Source: Defluviitaleaceae bacterium
Lineage (GTDB): Bacteria > Bacillota > Clostridia > Lachnospirales > WQUN01
Reading direction: 5' to 3'
DNA: 61,986 nt
Assembly: GCA_009786535.1 (NCBI GenBank)
Contig: WQRX01000023.1
Coordinates: 1-61,986 of the forward strand
Part shown: piece by piece, positions 27,302 to 37,500 of the stretch
How positions within the stretch are numbered: position 1 is the first letter of the stretch
How the letters are laid out: each line of letters starts with the position of its first letter
Made by a program: the position numbers and the translations under genes
The notes under the pieces: generated by a model
Database searches by the model: none
Told to the model about the DNA's origin: nothing
What the model saw: the letters and a program-made list of their open reading frames with translations, nothing else

Positions 27302-27985
27302 TTATGCCTCAATTTCCCGCGCGTTGTAACGCTGCGCGATTTCCTCATTGCTTAGCCCCATAACCTCCGTCATAGGCGCATCATGCTCGCCCTTAACAAT
27401 TTCCTCAATGCGTGCTTTGTTATGGGAAGCTGCGGCACTCAAGTATTTTCCCTTTAGCCGCCGCGCCAGCAGCCCCACCAAGGCGTGGGAAATATCTGCA
27501 GGACAACGTGCCGAGCATATACCGCACGCAACGCAGTCAAAGGATTCGTGGGCGCAATTTTCCAGGTCGTTACGCTTGGCGTAGGCGATGTACTGCATCA
27601 CATTTAGGCTACGCGAGCAGCTCTTTGTACAGGATTTGCAGCCGATGCAGCCAAAAATTTCGGGGAAGAGGTGCATCATAGTAGCGGGTGCCGGGGTGAG
27701 TGCGTCAAGCTCATATTTTTTACGGTTAAGCGGGAAAAAAGGAAGGGTAGCCACATGCATTTCCGCTTGCACCTGCGTTTGACACGCCAGCGCAAAATGC
27801 ACCTTGTTTTCCCCTTTAATGCGGTAAATTGCACCACACGCGCCGCAAAAGCCATGACGGCACCCGCACCCGCGCACAAGGCGAAAGCCCGCGTACTCCA
27901 TTGCGGTCATAATTGTAAGTTCGGCGGGTACTTCGTAGGCTTTTCCGTCAAAGTAGACGGTGATACGATTATTTATCTCTGTCAT
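27302..27985 (-). CDS. iron-sulfur subunit of fumarate-reductase type (FrdB/TfrB-like without CCG domain)
   Basis: The 227-residue electron carrier has an N-terminal plant-type [2Fe-2S] site (Cys 40, 42, 47, 50 and about 68) and two [4Fe-4S] motifs CIGCKSCTKSC and CVACGICSARC. This is the FrdB/TfrB order, but methanogen TfrB continues into a cysteine-rich CCG domain that is absent here. In this operon that domain exists as the separate HdrB. It overlaps the preceding acetyltransferase gene by ATGA and should pass electrons to the flavoprotein encoded next. Confidence 0.85.
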   Translation of the reverse strand: MTEINNRITVYFDGKAYEVPAELTIMTAMEYAGFRLVRGCGCRHGFCGACGAIYRIKGENKVHFALACQTQVQAEMHVATLPFFPLNRKKYELDALTPAPATMMHLFPEIFGCIGCKSCTKSCSRSLNVMQYIAYAKRNDLENCAHESFDCVACGICSARCPADISHALVGLLARRLKGKYLSAAASHNKARIEEIVKGEHDAPMTEVMGLSNEEIAQRYNAREIEA

Positions 27986-28464
27986 GCTTGTTCCTCCCGT
28001 TGTTGACTTACGGTTAGCACGGTTTGTTTTGTTATTTTTGCATTCTGCATTTTATTATAAAAATGGTGGGCGTCTTCGTTGGATGCTGTATGCAAAAAGT
28101 ATTCGGTTACACCCAGCAGGTTTAATTGTTCACCCATTTTTTGGAATAAAAATCGCCCAACACCTTTGTTCCGTTCGTTTTTCAAGACATAAATCCAATC
28201 CACATACGCGCGAATTTCCCCACCAAATGCAAATGACGGAAGCAACGAAAAGTCAATTCTGCCAATGACCCGTTCACAATCGGTTACACATAACAGACAT
28301 TTCGCCGATTTGTACCGCGTATCAAGTAAGGCGGCGCAAGTGGTGTGGTAAAATAAATTTGCGTTGAGGTCGTTAGTAAACACATCGGGTTCGGTTAATC
28401 GCGCTTCCTTTTCAAAAAGAACCAACGCCTCCACGTTGTGCGGCGTTAACTTGATAACCTTCAC
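27982..28464 (-). CDS. GNAT family N-acetyltransferase
   Basis: The 160-residue GNAT protein has the acetyl-CoA loop VLKNERNKGVGRFLFQKM (about 93-110) and a C-terminal TASNEDAHHFYNKM. It is embedded in the Hdr/Flx operon, 2 nt after flxA and overlapping the iron-sulfur subunit gene by 4 nt. Its target is unknown; modification of a neighbouring subunit is possible but unsupported. Confidence 0.8.
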   Translation of the reverse strand: MKVIKLTPHNVEALVLFEKEARLTEPDVFTNDLNANLFYHTTCAALLDTRYKSAKCLLCVTDCERVIGRIDFSLLPSFAFGGEIRAYVDWIYVLKNERNKGVGRFLFQKMGEQLNLLGVTEYFLHTASNEDAHHFYNKMQNAKITKQTVLTVSQQREEQA

Positions 28465-28466
28465 GT

Positions 28467-29300
28467 CTAATACTCCTCCGGCAGTTCGTCAATTTCATCG
28501 CAACGGAAAACGGGACCGTCTATACACGCGTATTTATGCCCGATATTGCAGCGCCCGCATTTGCCGATGCCGCATTTCATGCGCATTTCTAATGTGGTGT
28601 ACACCTGCGTTTTTTCAAACCCCATTTCAATTAAGGTGGCAAGGGAATATTTTATCATCACAGGCGGTCCGCAAATGAGCGCAATTTTACTGGGGTTAAA
28701 GGATAATTGCTTGATATAGGTCGGCACAAACCCTACGTTGCCGCTCCAGCCTTCTTCCTCGCGGTCTATGGTAAGGTGGACGCGTGTATTGGGTCGGGCT
28801 GTCCACTCGTTTTGTATCTCTTCCAAGAAAACTAAATCGGCAGACGAACGCGCCCCGTACACAATATCAACTGCCCCGTATTTGTCACGGTTGTCAAACA
28901 CATAGCGTATTACCGAGCGTAGCGGCGCAAGCCCAATGCCCCCTGCAATAAAGAGCAAATCCTGTCCAATCAGCACATCATTTACGGGGAATGGTCTGCC
29001 ATATGCACCTCGCAGGGTAATGGGCGAATCCACTTGCAGGGTGTGTAACTCGCTTGTGAGTTTACCCACACGCTTAATGGAAAACTCGTAAAATTCTTCG
29101 TTTGTGGACGCAGAAGAAATGGAAAACATCGCTTCCCCCACGCCGGGAAGGCTTAGCATCGCACATTGTCCGGGCATATGTGCAAAGGGCTTTTTTTCGT
29201 CCTCACCCACCACACGAAACGTCTTTGTATCTGCTGTATTTTCCGTAATGTGGATAATACGAGCGGGGAATGGGATTAGCCCTAAATTAGGGTTACACAT
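28467..29300 (-). CDS. flxA: FlxA-type FAD/NAD(P)-binding oxidoreductase
   Basis: The 277-residue ferredoxin-NADP reductase-like module is the probable NAD(H) entry point of the complex. FAD-binding MFSISSAS and the nucleotide motif AGGIGLAPLRSVI (about 118-130) are visible, then CGPPVMIKY. A C-terminal PyrK-type [2Fe-2S] site is formed by the cysteines of CGIGKCGRC and the later Cys in YACIDGPVF. It overlaps flxB by 8 nt and matches hydrogenase gamma and sulfite reductase B relatives; the Flx assignment rests on operon context. Confidence 0.88.
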   Translation of the reverse strand: MCNPNLGLIPFPARIIHITENTADTKTFRVVGEDEKKPFAHMPGQCAMLSLPGVGEAMFSISSASTNEEFYEFSIKRVGKLTSELHTLQVDSPITLRGAYGRPFPVNDVLIGQDLLFIAGGIGLAPLRSVIRYVFDNRDKYGAVDIVYGARSSADLVFLEEIQNEWTARPNTRVHLTIDREEEGWSGNVGFVPTYIKQLSFNPSKIALICGPPVMIKYSLATLIEMGFEKTQVYTTLEMRMKCGIGKCGRCNIGHKYACIDGPVFRCDEIDELPEEY

Positions 29301-30264
29301 AAGCGTTCACCTCTTCCTGCGCCAGCACATGTGCCACTTTTACGATGTTCATATTCACGGGGCATTTGTTTACGCAACGCCCGCAACCTACGCACGCAGA
29401 TGTCCCGTATTTCTGCATGTGGTACACCAATTTATGCATAAATCGCTGGCGGAAGCGCTCCTTTTTAGAGGGGCGCGGGTTGCCGTGCGCCATTTGCGTA
29501 AAGCCGGGGTACAAACATGCGTCCCATTGGCGGGTGCAGTGGGTTTTTTCGCTATTTTCGGTGCATTCATGGCTGGAAATGTCATAACATTGGCAGGTAG
29601 GGCACAGGAAGGTGCATGTCCCACAGGCGATGCATGCCCGGTGCAAATTGTCCCACACGGGCGCATTAAACGCGCTTAGCATATCGGCGGGCAAAGGAAG
29701 CGCGGGCGCGCTGTCGGGCGGTTCAACCGGTAACAAATCGTTACCGGCTGGAATCGTGCGCTCTAATAAATCAAGCAGCAATTCCGTTAATCTTTCGCCC
29801 TTTTCACTCTGCGCAAGCCAGAAAAAAGTGCCGTTTTTTACCCATGCTTTTACATCGCCCTTGGGCGCTGCGGGGTTAATGTTTACCGATTGACAGAAAC
29901 AATTTGCACCCATAGTTTCGCAAGCGAAGGTGACAATATAAGACGCATGTCTGCGCGCCTTGTACTGCGGGTCTATTGGGTCATTCAGATATACGCCGTC
30001 TAAAATTTCAATGGCGGCGGCATCACAAGCGCGTATGCCCAGCAAAACAAAGGGCGCATTTTCGGGCGGGGCGGGGGTTATTTTATAGCTGTCATTTATT
30101 TTCGCCGTTTCGTACAACTTTTCCAAGGCGGGTAAGAAAAACCCTTTGGGGGATAAAGTAGTTTTGCTTGAACCAAAATCCCCATACACGGGCATTTTCT
30201 CCGCGATGCGGTTAATTAACTGCGTTACATTGTCTAATGAGCATGTGTACACCGGTGACTGCAT
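29293..30264 (-). CDS. flxB: FlxB-type iron-sulfur subunit
   Basis: The 323 residues are related to hydrogenase beta/AsrA-like proteins. The C-terminal half has two ferredoxin-like motifs, CIACGTCTFLCPTCQCYD (about 213-230) and CVGCGRCVNKCPVN (about 297-310). The N-terminal half contains GIRACDAAAIEILD and CFCQSVN, which may bind an additional cluster. It lies 9 nt after the related flxC gene and overlaps flxA. Which of the two paralogues is B and which is C is assigned by order only. Confidence 0.82.
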   Translation of the reverse strand: MQSPVYTCSLDNVTQLINRIAEKMPVYGDFGSSKTTLSPKGFFLPALEKLYETAKINDSYKITPAPPENAPFVLLGIRACDAAAIEILDGVYLNDPIDPQYKARRHASYIVTFACETMGANCFCQSVNINPAAPKGDVKAWVKNGTFFWLAQSEKGERLTELLLDLLERTIPAGNDLLPVEPPDSAPALPLPADMLSAFNAPVWDNLHRACIACGTCTFLCPTCQCYDISSHECTENSEKTHCTRQWDACLYPGFTQMAHGNPRPSKKERFRQRFMHKLVYHMQKYGTSACVGCGRCVNKCPVNMNIVKVAHVLAQEEVNAYV

Positions 30265-30273
30265 TGCGCACCC

Positions 30274-31023
30274 CTACTTGTTTGATGTGTAAATCAACTT
30301 GCGGTTAAGCAAATGCACGGGAATGCCCCGGGGGCAAACGCGGCTGCACTGCCCGCAATCGGTGCAGCGCCCGTCTTGATGCAAAGCGCGAATTGCGTGG
30401 TAAAACTGCCCATCCAGCGGGTGGTCACTATCCATTACGCATTCCTTACAATGGCAGGTGGGGCAAATGTTTCGGCACGCATTACAGCGAATGCACTGCG
30501 AAAAATGCGCCTGCCAGAATGCGTAGCGCGCGGTATTTTCCTCGCTGTCTAAGCGGGTTACTTCCGCAAAACGGGCGGCTTTGTTTGTGCTTTCGCGCGG
30601 GTTGTTTTGGGTATTTATTTCCTCATCAAAGAGGGGGTAGTCGGTTTTTGTGCAGGTACGGCAGCTTTCAAGCAAGTCGCGCGCTTCGCCTTCGTCTACT
30701 TGCACACAGCCCTCGCAGCCCACAGCAATTACGTAAGTATTTTCGCGCTTTACTTGGTTCTCTTTCACCAATTGCGCAAAACTGTGTGCGTCGCACGGGC
30801 GCAGGAAAATCAACGTTTTTTCCGTTATATTTATTACATATTTGCTCAAATTTGCAGTGCAAAATTCGTTATATACGATTTTTTCAAACGCGTTGGGCTT
30901 GGTAAAAAACGCAGGCGCAGGATAGCTTGGGAACGCTCCCGCCTCCCACGCAAGCACTTGCTTAATTATACCCGCCGCGTGTAATTCTTTGGCACGGGTA
31001 CGCATTTTTTCTTGTTCATTCAT
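30274..31023 (-). CDS. flxC: FlxC-type iron-sulfur subunit
   Basis: The 249-residue protein from ATG 31023 has a C-terminal pair of 4Fe-4S motifs, CIRCNACRNICPTCHCKEC and CTDCGQCSRVCPRG, and an N-terminal RPCDAHSFAQL resembling the FlxB half. It thus appears to be a shorter paralogue of the next gene. It overlaps flxD by 8 nt. A near-copy (GGGAACGCTCCC, 30929-30940) of the window's repeated palindrome lies in its 5' part. Confidence 0.8.
   Translation of the reverse strand: MNEQEKMRTRAKELHAAGIIKQVLAWEAGAFPSYPAPAFFTKPNAFEKIVYNEFCTANLSKYVINITEKTLIFLRPCDAHSFAQLVKENQVKRENTYVIAVGCEGCVQVDEGEARDLLESCRTCTKTDYPLFDEEINTQNNPRESTNKAARFAEVTRLDSEENTARYAFWQAHFSQCIRCNACRNICPTCHCKECVMDSDHPLDGQFYHAIRALHQDGRCTDCGQCSRVCPRGIPVHLLNRKLIYTSNK
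30929..30940. repeat. near-copy of the palindrome (GGGAACGCTCCC)
   Basis: It differs at one position from the perfect 12-mer found five times in the window. Confidence 0.6.
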
Positions 31024-31450
31024 TTTGCGCACCTGCCTTTGTGTACATATTACGATAACGCTCATTTTTGCCCAACGCGCTCACCTGTGTAACAAATGCG
31101 TCCATAGTAGCGGCAAATTTTGCGCCCTCCGCAGCGGAAATCCATTCCAAATGTACGCGCTCCCGCTCAAATCCCATAAAATCGAGTAAAGAAAAAAGCT
31201 GTGTTAAACGCCCTTCGGCGTGGTAATTTCCCGTAGAGTAATGGCAGTCGCCCAAGTGGCAGCCGCACACAATAACGCCGTCCGCACCCCGCACAAACGC
31301 GCGCAAGATAAATTGCACGTCCACACGGCACGAACAGGGCACACGAATAATTTTTACCTGCGCGGGGTAGTTCAGACGGCTTGTACCCGCCAAATCAGCT
31401 CCTGCGTAGCTGCACCAGTTGCAGCAAAAAGCCACAATTTTTACCGACAT
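31016..31450 (-). CDS. flxD: FlxD/MvhD-type [2Fe-2S] electron-transfer subunit
   Basis: The 144 residues start at ATG 31450 (upstream in-frame sequence lies in hdrA). Cysteines of FCCNWCSYAGAD, VPCSCRVD and CGCHLGDCHY are those of MvhD, which passes electrons to HdrA. It overlaps hdrA by 10 nt, consistent with a stable HdrA-FlxD interface. Confidence 0.93.
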   Translation of the reverse strand: MSVKIVAFCCNWCSYAGADLAGTSRLNYPAQVKIIRVPCSCRVDVQFILRAFVRGADGVIVCGCHLGDCHYSTGNYHAEGRLTQLFSLLDFMGFERERVHLEWISAAEGAKFAATMDAFVTQVSALGKNERYRNMYTKAGAQNE

Positions 31451-33384
31451 AATGCATCTACCTCCGCAAGTACCTGCTTGTGGGTAAAACCATTCAAATC
31501 CATCGCATTTGACGGGCAAAGCGATGCACACCCGCCGCACCCTTGGCACAACGCAGGGTTTGCTTCCGCGGCGTTACTTTCAAGCGAAATTGCTTTATAG
31601 GGACAAACATCTATGCAACGCCCGCAACCGGTGCATTTTTTATCATTGACCTTCGCCACGCAGGGGTTGGTTATTAATTTATCCTTCGCCAGTACACCAA
31701 TTGCCTTACACGCCGCTGCGCTGGCTTGCGCCACGGTTTCCGGTATATCCTTGGGTCCGTGACATACGCCGGAAAGGAAAATACCCGCGGTTGCGCTTTC
31801 CACAGGGCGCAATTTGGGGTGCGCTTCGGAGAAAAAGCGCAACGTATCCATGGGCGTTGCCAGCATTTGCGCCAACGGCTTTGCCCCCGGGGATGGCTCA
31901 ATAGCCGCCGCAAGCACCACCATGTCTGCTGTGGTATCAAACCGCTTATTTTCCAGCAAATCCACGGCTTGCATGTGCAGTATGCCGTTCATTTCGGCAA
32001 TTTTGCCCACCTGCCCTTTTATATAACGCACGCCGTAAACCTCCACCGCGCGGCGATAAAATTCGTCAAACCCTTTACCCGGTGTGCGCACGTCGATATA
32101 GAAAATTTCAATTTCCGCTTCGGGGTACTTTTCCTTAATGGCAATAGCATGTTTTGCCGTGTACATGCAGCAAATTTTAGAGCAGTAAGGCTTACCGCGC
32201 GTTATATCGCGACTTCCCACGCATTGTATAAAGGTGATTTTCTTAGGGGCTTTGCCGTCGGAAGGGCGCTGTAGCTTACCGCCCGTTGGACCCGCAGCGT
32301 TCATTAAACGCTCCAGCTCCAGCGACGTAATTACATTTTTGCTGTCATGGTATGCGTATTCGCCATAGGCGTCAAGGGAAAATACTTGATATCCCGTAGC
32401 CGCAATAATTACGCCGTATTCTTGGGTAAAAACCGCGTCTTCCTGCGTAAAATCAATCGCTGCGGGTTGGCATACATCGGCACATAGCCCGCACCGCCCA
32501 TTTTTAAATTTTATACACGTTGCGCGGTCAATTACAGGCACATTGGGCACTGCTTGGGCAAAGGGTGTGTAAATGGCGGTACGGTTTGCAAGTCCGCAGT
32601 CAAACTCGCTTGGGATTCTTTTAGAAGGGCATTTTTCCCAACAAGCACCGCAGCCTGTACATTTTTTCATGTCTACACTTCGTGCTTTTTTGCGAATAGT
32701 TGCCGTAAAGTTACCCACAAAGCCTTCTACCTCTTCCACTTCGCTGTAGGTGTGCAAGGTAATTTTTTCATGGGCGGCGGCGTCCACCATTTTGGGTGTT
32801 AAAATACACGCGGCACAGTCCAACGTGGGGAAGGTCTTATCCAATTGCGCCATTTTACCGCCAATGGAGGGCGTGCTTTCCACCAAATCTACGGCAAACC
32901 CCGCTTCGGCAATATCCAGCGCCGTTTGTATGCCCGCAATGCCGCCGCCAATAACCAGCGCACGCTTTGTCACCGCGCTTTCGCCTGCAAACAACGGCAA
33001 TGCAAGCTTAACGCGGGCAATTGCCGCCTTTGCCAGCTTTAACGCCTTGCCTGTAGCGGCGTCCTTATTTTTATGTACCCACGAGCATTGCTCGCGAATG
33101 TTCGCAATTTCAATTTGATAGGGGTTTAGCCCTGCTTTTGCGGCGGTCTTGCGGAATGTATTTTCATGCATTCGCGGAGAACACGCGCAGATAACCACGC
33201 CCGTTAATTGGTATTCGCGCACAGCATTAATTATTTTTTGCTGCCCGCCCTCGGCACACAAATAAGGATATTCCGCCGCATGTACCACCTTTGCGTCCTG
33301 CTGTACCTGCGCCGCAATATACTCCGCGTCTATGGTCGCTTTTATATTACTGCCGCAGTGGCAAACAAATACCCCAATTCGCAC
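31441..33384 (-). CDS. hdrA: heterodisulfide reductase subunit A, HdrA (flavin-based bifurcating subunit)
   Basis: The 647 residues include an N-terminal Cys-rich segment (VCHCGSNIK), a FAD-binding VIGGGIAGIQTALDIAEAGF (about 134-153), a central ferredoxin-like insertion (CTGCGACWEKC and CGLCADVC) and two C-terminal 4Fe-4S motifs, CTGCGRCIDVCPYKAI and CQGCGGCASLCPSNAM. In known complexes this FAD splits electron pairs between a high-potential branch (HdrBC) and ferredoxin. Translation starts at GTG 33384 behind cgaggtagcc. It contacts HdrC upstream and FlxD downstream in gene order. Confidence 0.95.
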   Translation of the reverse strand: MRIGVFVCHCGSNIKATIDAEYIAAQVQQDAKVVHAAEYPYLCAEGGQQKIINAVREYQLTGVVICACSPRMHENTFRKTAAKAGLNPYQIEIANIREQCSWVHKNKDAATGKALKLAKAAIARVKLALPLFAGESAVTKRALVIGGGIAGIQTALDIAEAGFAVDLVESTPSIGGKMAQLDKTFPTLDCAACILTPKMVDAAAHEKITLHTYSEVEEVEGFVGNFTATIRKKARSVDMKKCTGCGACWEKCPSKRIPSEFDCGLANRTAIYTPFAQAVPNVPVIDRATCIKFKNGRCGLCADVCQPAAIDFTQEDAVFTQEYGVIIAATGYQVFSLDAYGEYAYHDSKNVITSLELERLMNAAGPTGGKLQRPSDGKAPKKITFIQCVGSRDITRGKPYCSKICCMYTAKHAIAIKEKYPEAEIEIFYIDVRTPGKGFDEFYRRAVEVYGVRYIKGQVGKIAEMNGILHMQAVDLLENKRFDTTADMVVLAAAIEPSPGAKPLAQMLATPMDTLRFFSEAHPKLRPVESATAGIFLSGVCHGPKDIPETVAQASAAACKAIGVLAKDKLITNPCVAKVNDKKCTGCGRCIDVCPYKAISLESNAAEANPALCQGCGGCASLCPSNAMDLNGFTHKQVLAEVDALCR

Positions 33385-33386
33385 GG

Positions 33387-33707
33387 CTACCTCGCTTTCC
33401 GTAACGCAGCCACCAATAATTGCTGCGGCATATTTTCGATTACGTGTTCGCTCAAGGATTCAAGTAAAACTACTTTATTCGACAGTGCGCGTTTTTCTTC
33501 CGCAAGTTGGGCGGGCTTTACACCGCGGGGGCAACGGGCTTCACAGCAAAAGCATGACAGGCATTGCCAAATCGCGCCCGCGTTTTGCACCCGTTCGCCT
33601 TCGCCGTTGCGCGCATAATACACCCACTTATGGGGCGGCATGTCCATAAACGGGGCGACGGGACACGCCGCACTACACCGCCCGCATTGCATACACCGCT
33701 CAATCAT
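33387..33707 (-). CDS. hdrC: heterodisulfide reductase subunit C, HdrC
   Basis: The 106-residue two-cluster ferredoxin-like subunit has CMQCGRCSAACPVAPF (about 5-20) and CLSCFCCEARCPRG (about 50-63). ATG 33707 lies within the end of hdrB (GATGATTGA overlap), fixing the start. It links HdrA to the HdrB active site. Confidence 0.92.
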   Translation of the reverse strand: MIERCMQCGRCSAACPVAPFMDMPPHKWVYYARNGEGERVQNAGAIWQCLSCFCCEARCPRGVKPAQLAEEKRALSNKVVLLESLSEHVIENMPQQLLVAALRKAR

Positions 33708-34485
33708 CGTCTTCCACACCCAATGCCTCGGCAAGGAGTTCGGTAAAATAACATACATCTACTTCCCCTGCGGAATGTTCAATCAGCTGGTACTGGCATA
33801 ACGGACACGCCGTTACCAACCCCTGCGCCCCGCGGGAAACGGCAGCCGCTATCACCCGTTCCGCTAGGGTTTGCGCCATCGGCTTATCCTGCAGGGAACG
33901 GTACCCGCCGCAGCACTCGTTGCGCATGGGATATACCACCGGGAGCGCTCCCAGCGCAGCAATAAAATCTTCCATAATGCGGGGATTTTCCGCGTCATCA
34001 AAGTCCATTACTTCTGCGGGGCGCAGCAAAAGACAACCATAATACGCGCCTATCTTACGCCCTTTAAGCGGGTTTATTACCCGTTTTTTTAGTTCATCAA
34101 AGCCTATGTACTGCCGAAGCACCTCCATGTAATGCAGCACGGGGGTTTCTCCGGCATATTCCAGTGATTCGTCGTAATTTTTTACCGTTTCGCGGAAAGA
34201 CACGTCGTTTTTCGCTTGGTGGTTCACTTGCTTAAAAACATGATGACACGCGGCGCATAGGGTAACTAAGGTGCGCCCTTTTTCCCGCGCTTGCACCAGC
34301 GCACGCACGGCGGCGAGCTTTGGCGCAACCTGCTCGCTATCGACAGGGAAAACTGCCCCGCAGCATTGCCAATCTTCAACTTCCTCCAGCGTAAAGCCCA
34401 GCGCGATTGCGCTAAGCCGTGCGCATTGGTCGAGATACTTCGCCGTTGTGGACAACGTACAACCTGGGAAATAAGAAAAAACCAT
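33700..34485 (-). CDS. hdrB: heterodisulfide reductase subunit B, HdrB (CCG-domain protein)
   Basis: The 261 residues contain two cysteine-rich CCG domains: FPGCTLSTTAKYL ... WQCCGAVFP ... CAACHH, and GCLLLRPAEV ... NECCGGYRS ... CPLCQYQL. In methanogens these hold two non-cubane clusters that cleave CoM-S-S-CoB; in bacteria lacking those thiols the substrate is unknown. First gene of the operon, starting 66 nt after the glycosidase gene. A GGGAGCGCTCCC palindrome lies inside (33941-33952). Confidence 0.93.
   Translation of the reverse strand: MVFSYFPGCTLSTTAKYLDQCARLSAIALGFTLEEVEDWQCCGAVFPVDSEQVAPKLAAVRALVQAREKGRTLVTLCAACHHVFKQVNHQAKNDVSFRETVKNYDESLEYAGETPVLHYMEVLRQYIGFDELKKRVINPLKGRKIGAYYGCLLLRPAEVMDFDDAENPRIMEDFIAALGALPVVYPMRNECCGGYRSLQDKPMAQTLAERVIAAAVSRGAQGLVTACPLCQYQLIEHSAGEVDVCYFTELLAEALGVEDDD
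33941..33952. repeat. GGGAGCGCTCCC palindrome inside hdrB
   Basis: Perfect copy; on the coding strand it again spans Gly-Ala-Leu-Pro codons. Confidence 0.85.
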
Positions 34486-34551
34486 GCCCGCACCCGCTTT
34501 GCCCTTGATGTGACAAGCATAATATTTTTCTCGCCCTGTGTCTACCTTTAT

Positions 34552-37500
34552 TTATGCGGGAAGGATTCTAACCGTGGGCGAAACGAGAATACCCGTAGGT
34601 TTTACGCGGTATTCATACGCCCAGCTTGCCCCCGTTGTGCGCCACGCATCAGGTCCTATCCATTTTTCTGTCACATTTGCGTTGTGTATTGGGCCAAAGG
34701 TATTTACGCGGTTTCCGTATGCGGTAATTTGCACTTCACTTTCTTCTGCCGGGAGCGCTCCCAAGTCAACAGAATACGGCGCAAATGCAATTGTGCCTGC
34801 ACGTTTTCCGTTCACATCTACCGTAAGCAAGGGATTGGTAAAATGCGTGGCTTGCAGCTGCGTATTTTCCCCGCCGTTTACATGACAATGGTAGGTAATA
34901 TTCCCGCCGTAGAAGGGTAGCCCCATTTGCGTTATATCGCCGAAGGGCAGCGCTTTGGGGAAGGGGATTATCACCGAATTACGCCCTTGCACACGTACAC
35001 CAAACTGCCCTAGCAAGAAGCAATTTTCAACATCGGTTGCTTTGCCGAAGGGGATTTTTAGCATTAGCGTATTTTCCCCAATTTTCAACGATGGGAGCGG
35101 CACCGTGCTTATCGACTTGTCCACATAATATCCTGTGCAACCAGCATTTACGCGGGCGCCATTCCACATAATTTGCGTTTGCTCGGCGTTTTCCAGCGCC
35201 AACGATATTTCCTGTAATTCAATTTCGGATTGAACAGTAAAACGTAGCGAAAGTGCATGGGGTGTTTCATTTTGGTTACCTAAAATCCATGGCTGTGCCT
35301 TGTGGTTACGGCGCAAGGGGTATCCCAATTCCATGCGGAATTTATTGTCTATACGAAGCACATCTTCGCCTGTTTCTTCCGCTTGCCACGCACCGCCATT
35401 AAAAGCATAAGCGGCATTATCCAACAAAAGCACATTCGGTTCGCTTAGCGTAAAGGCGTGGGGAGCGAGCGGGCGTTCGCCTTCTATCGGCATAATGTCA
35501 GACGTAACCGGCGCCATGCCAAACGAAGCGCCATACTGTGCATTTGCTTCCACAATAGGGGATAGCTTTACCAACAAGCTATCGTGCATATTTAACGCAC
35601 TCATTATTACGGTTTTTCCGCCTTTTACATGGTGGGATAGGGGTACTTTGTTAATTGTGCCATCCATCGTATTGTATATCTCCGCGGTGAACAAACCATT
35701 CACCGTAATTGCATAAACCTCGAAGCTGGGTAAATCTTGATTAACGGGTTTTGTACCGTTACAAATAAATAGCCAGCGGTCATCGCCGTCCTGCCTTAAT
35801 TGATAAATCCACTGGCGGGTGCGAATGCCATCTAAGCGCGTTATATCCACTTCGCGGAAATTTTCCAGCGCGCCTAACAGCGCCGTTTTCGCAAAGGGAA
35901 TTACCCTGCCGCCGGAAAATTCGCCACTGCATACTTCCCCATCCGCCAGCGTGGGCGCGCTCCCCATGTATAGCACCGCCCCCCCGTGTGCTGCAAATTT
36001 TGCCAGCCTTTCCCGTGTGGTTTTACGCAAGCTAATGCACCCGGGCACTACCACGGCGTCATATGCCATACAGCCTACGGTAAATTTTTTATCCGTCGTT
36101 TCCTTATACAAATCGGGCAGCAGCGCTTCCGATATAAAATCAAAATCCATTTGCCCAAACAATAGCCAGTCAATAACATTTTCGTATTGCGCCTCCAGTT
36201 CCGCGCGTTTTTCGTTGGTTTTATCGTTGGGACCAAACGCCATCCACAGGCTTTCTACGGGGTGAATCACCGCGACGTTAACAATGGGCTTGCCCCTTGT
36301 CAGCGCCGTATTTACCCGCGCAAAGTGGTCCTCTATAAAGGAATATTCCTTAAACCACGGGGACTGATAGCCAATGCTTGCGGGGTAGTCGCGCTTTGCC
36401 TCCCCTGCCATGCTCACCCATGTAAGGTGATGCACGCGCAGGGTAATGCCCAGTGCGGCTTGCCAATCGCCCTGCAATTTATGCCCGCGGAAGTCGAAAT
36501 CCCAGTTGGTTACGCCGTATAACTCGCTCATCACACCCTCTCGCCCGTACTGGTGCGCGGCACTTTGTGCTTGCTTTGCGGTGGCGTATTCTCGGCGGTC
36601 GCACAGCATATCAATACCGGGTAATTGAAAGCTGCGGAAGGCACGCATACAGTCGCCAATCGCCATGGTTTGCGAAGTTAGCGTTTCCTCCGCCATCATA
36701 TGCCCCGTGAGCATAAGTCCGTTTGCCTCGCACCACGCGCCTACTTGGTCGGAAAACGCTTGCGTAAAACGCTCACATACATGGTCGTGATAGCGGTAAC
36801 GCGCCTTAGAAGGGCGCTTGTCCTGCCATTCCCAAAATAATTCCGGCAGAAAGTCCAGCAAGCCTTCGCCGTAGGCTTGTGTATACGTTTCTTCAAAGTC
36901 CGCCGTGAAGGGCAGCGTTACTGCTTGCATATCCGCCCCCCGCGTGAGGTTTTGCTTAAACGAAAACTGAGGTTCGTCCGTAAAAATTGCGGGTATCGAC
37001 TTGCCGAAATAATCGCCGAGTTTTTCCTTATATTTTTCGTGCGTAAGTTCAATAAACCGCGCAATGGCTTTTTTATCCAGCGTATTTGCATAAGCTTGGT
37101 TGTTAAACCAAGGATGATTGCCCGAAATTGCGTTAAACGCCTCGTAATATACAACGCCGTTTTCATACACGTCGGGAATATTTTCTATACGCTCGTACCC
37201 AACCAAATCGCCGTCAAGCAATTTTACTTTATACCGCGCAAGCAGTGTGACGCCTGCCGTTGTGTCTACTTGGTTACGGCGGTAGGGAAGCGGCTTGCCC
37301 TCACCAAAATTATGCTGCGCGGGGCAAAACACCAGCAGTTGTGAACGCAGGGAAATATCCTTAGTTACCAACCCGCCCGCCGCCCCCGAGGGCCAGCGGT
37401 CTTCATCATAGAGGTAGCAAATCATTTCATTTTTTATCGCTTTTTCGTTGCACAATTGCGTCATTTGCATAAACTCTTCGCCCATGTATTCCGTGGCAAG

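Noticed and set aside
27302..31023. Operon as a plain hydrogenase or anaerobic sulfite reductase
   Set aside because: No hydrogenase large subunit or siroheme subunit is present; HdrABC and MvhD-type genes point to Flx-Hdr instead.
36877..37344. 155-codon plus-strand frame within the GH106-like gene
   Set aside because: Antisense shadow of a strongly supported long gene, with no ribosome site and no family match.
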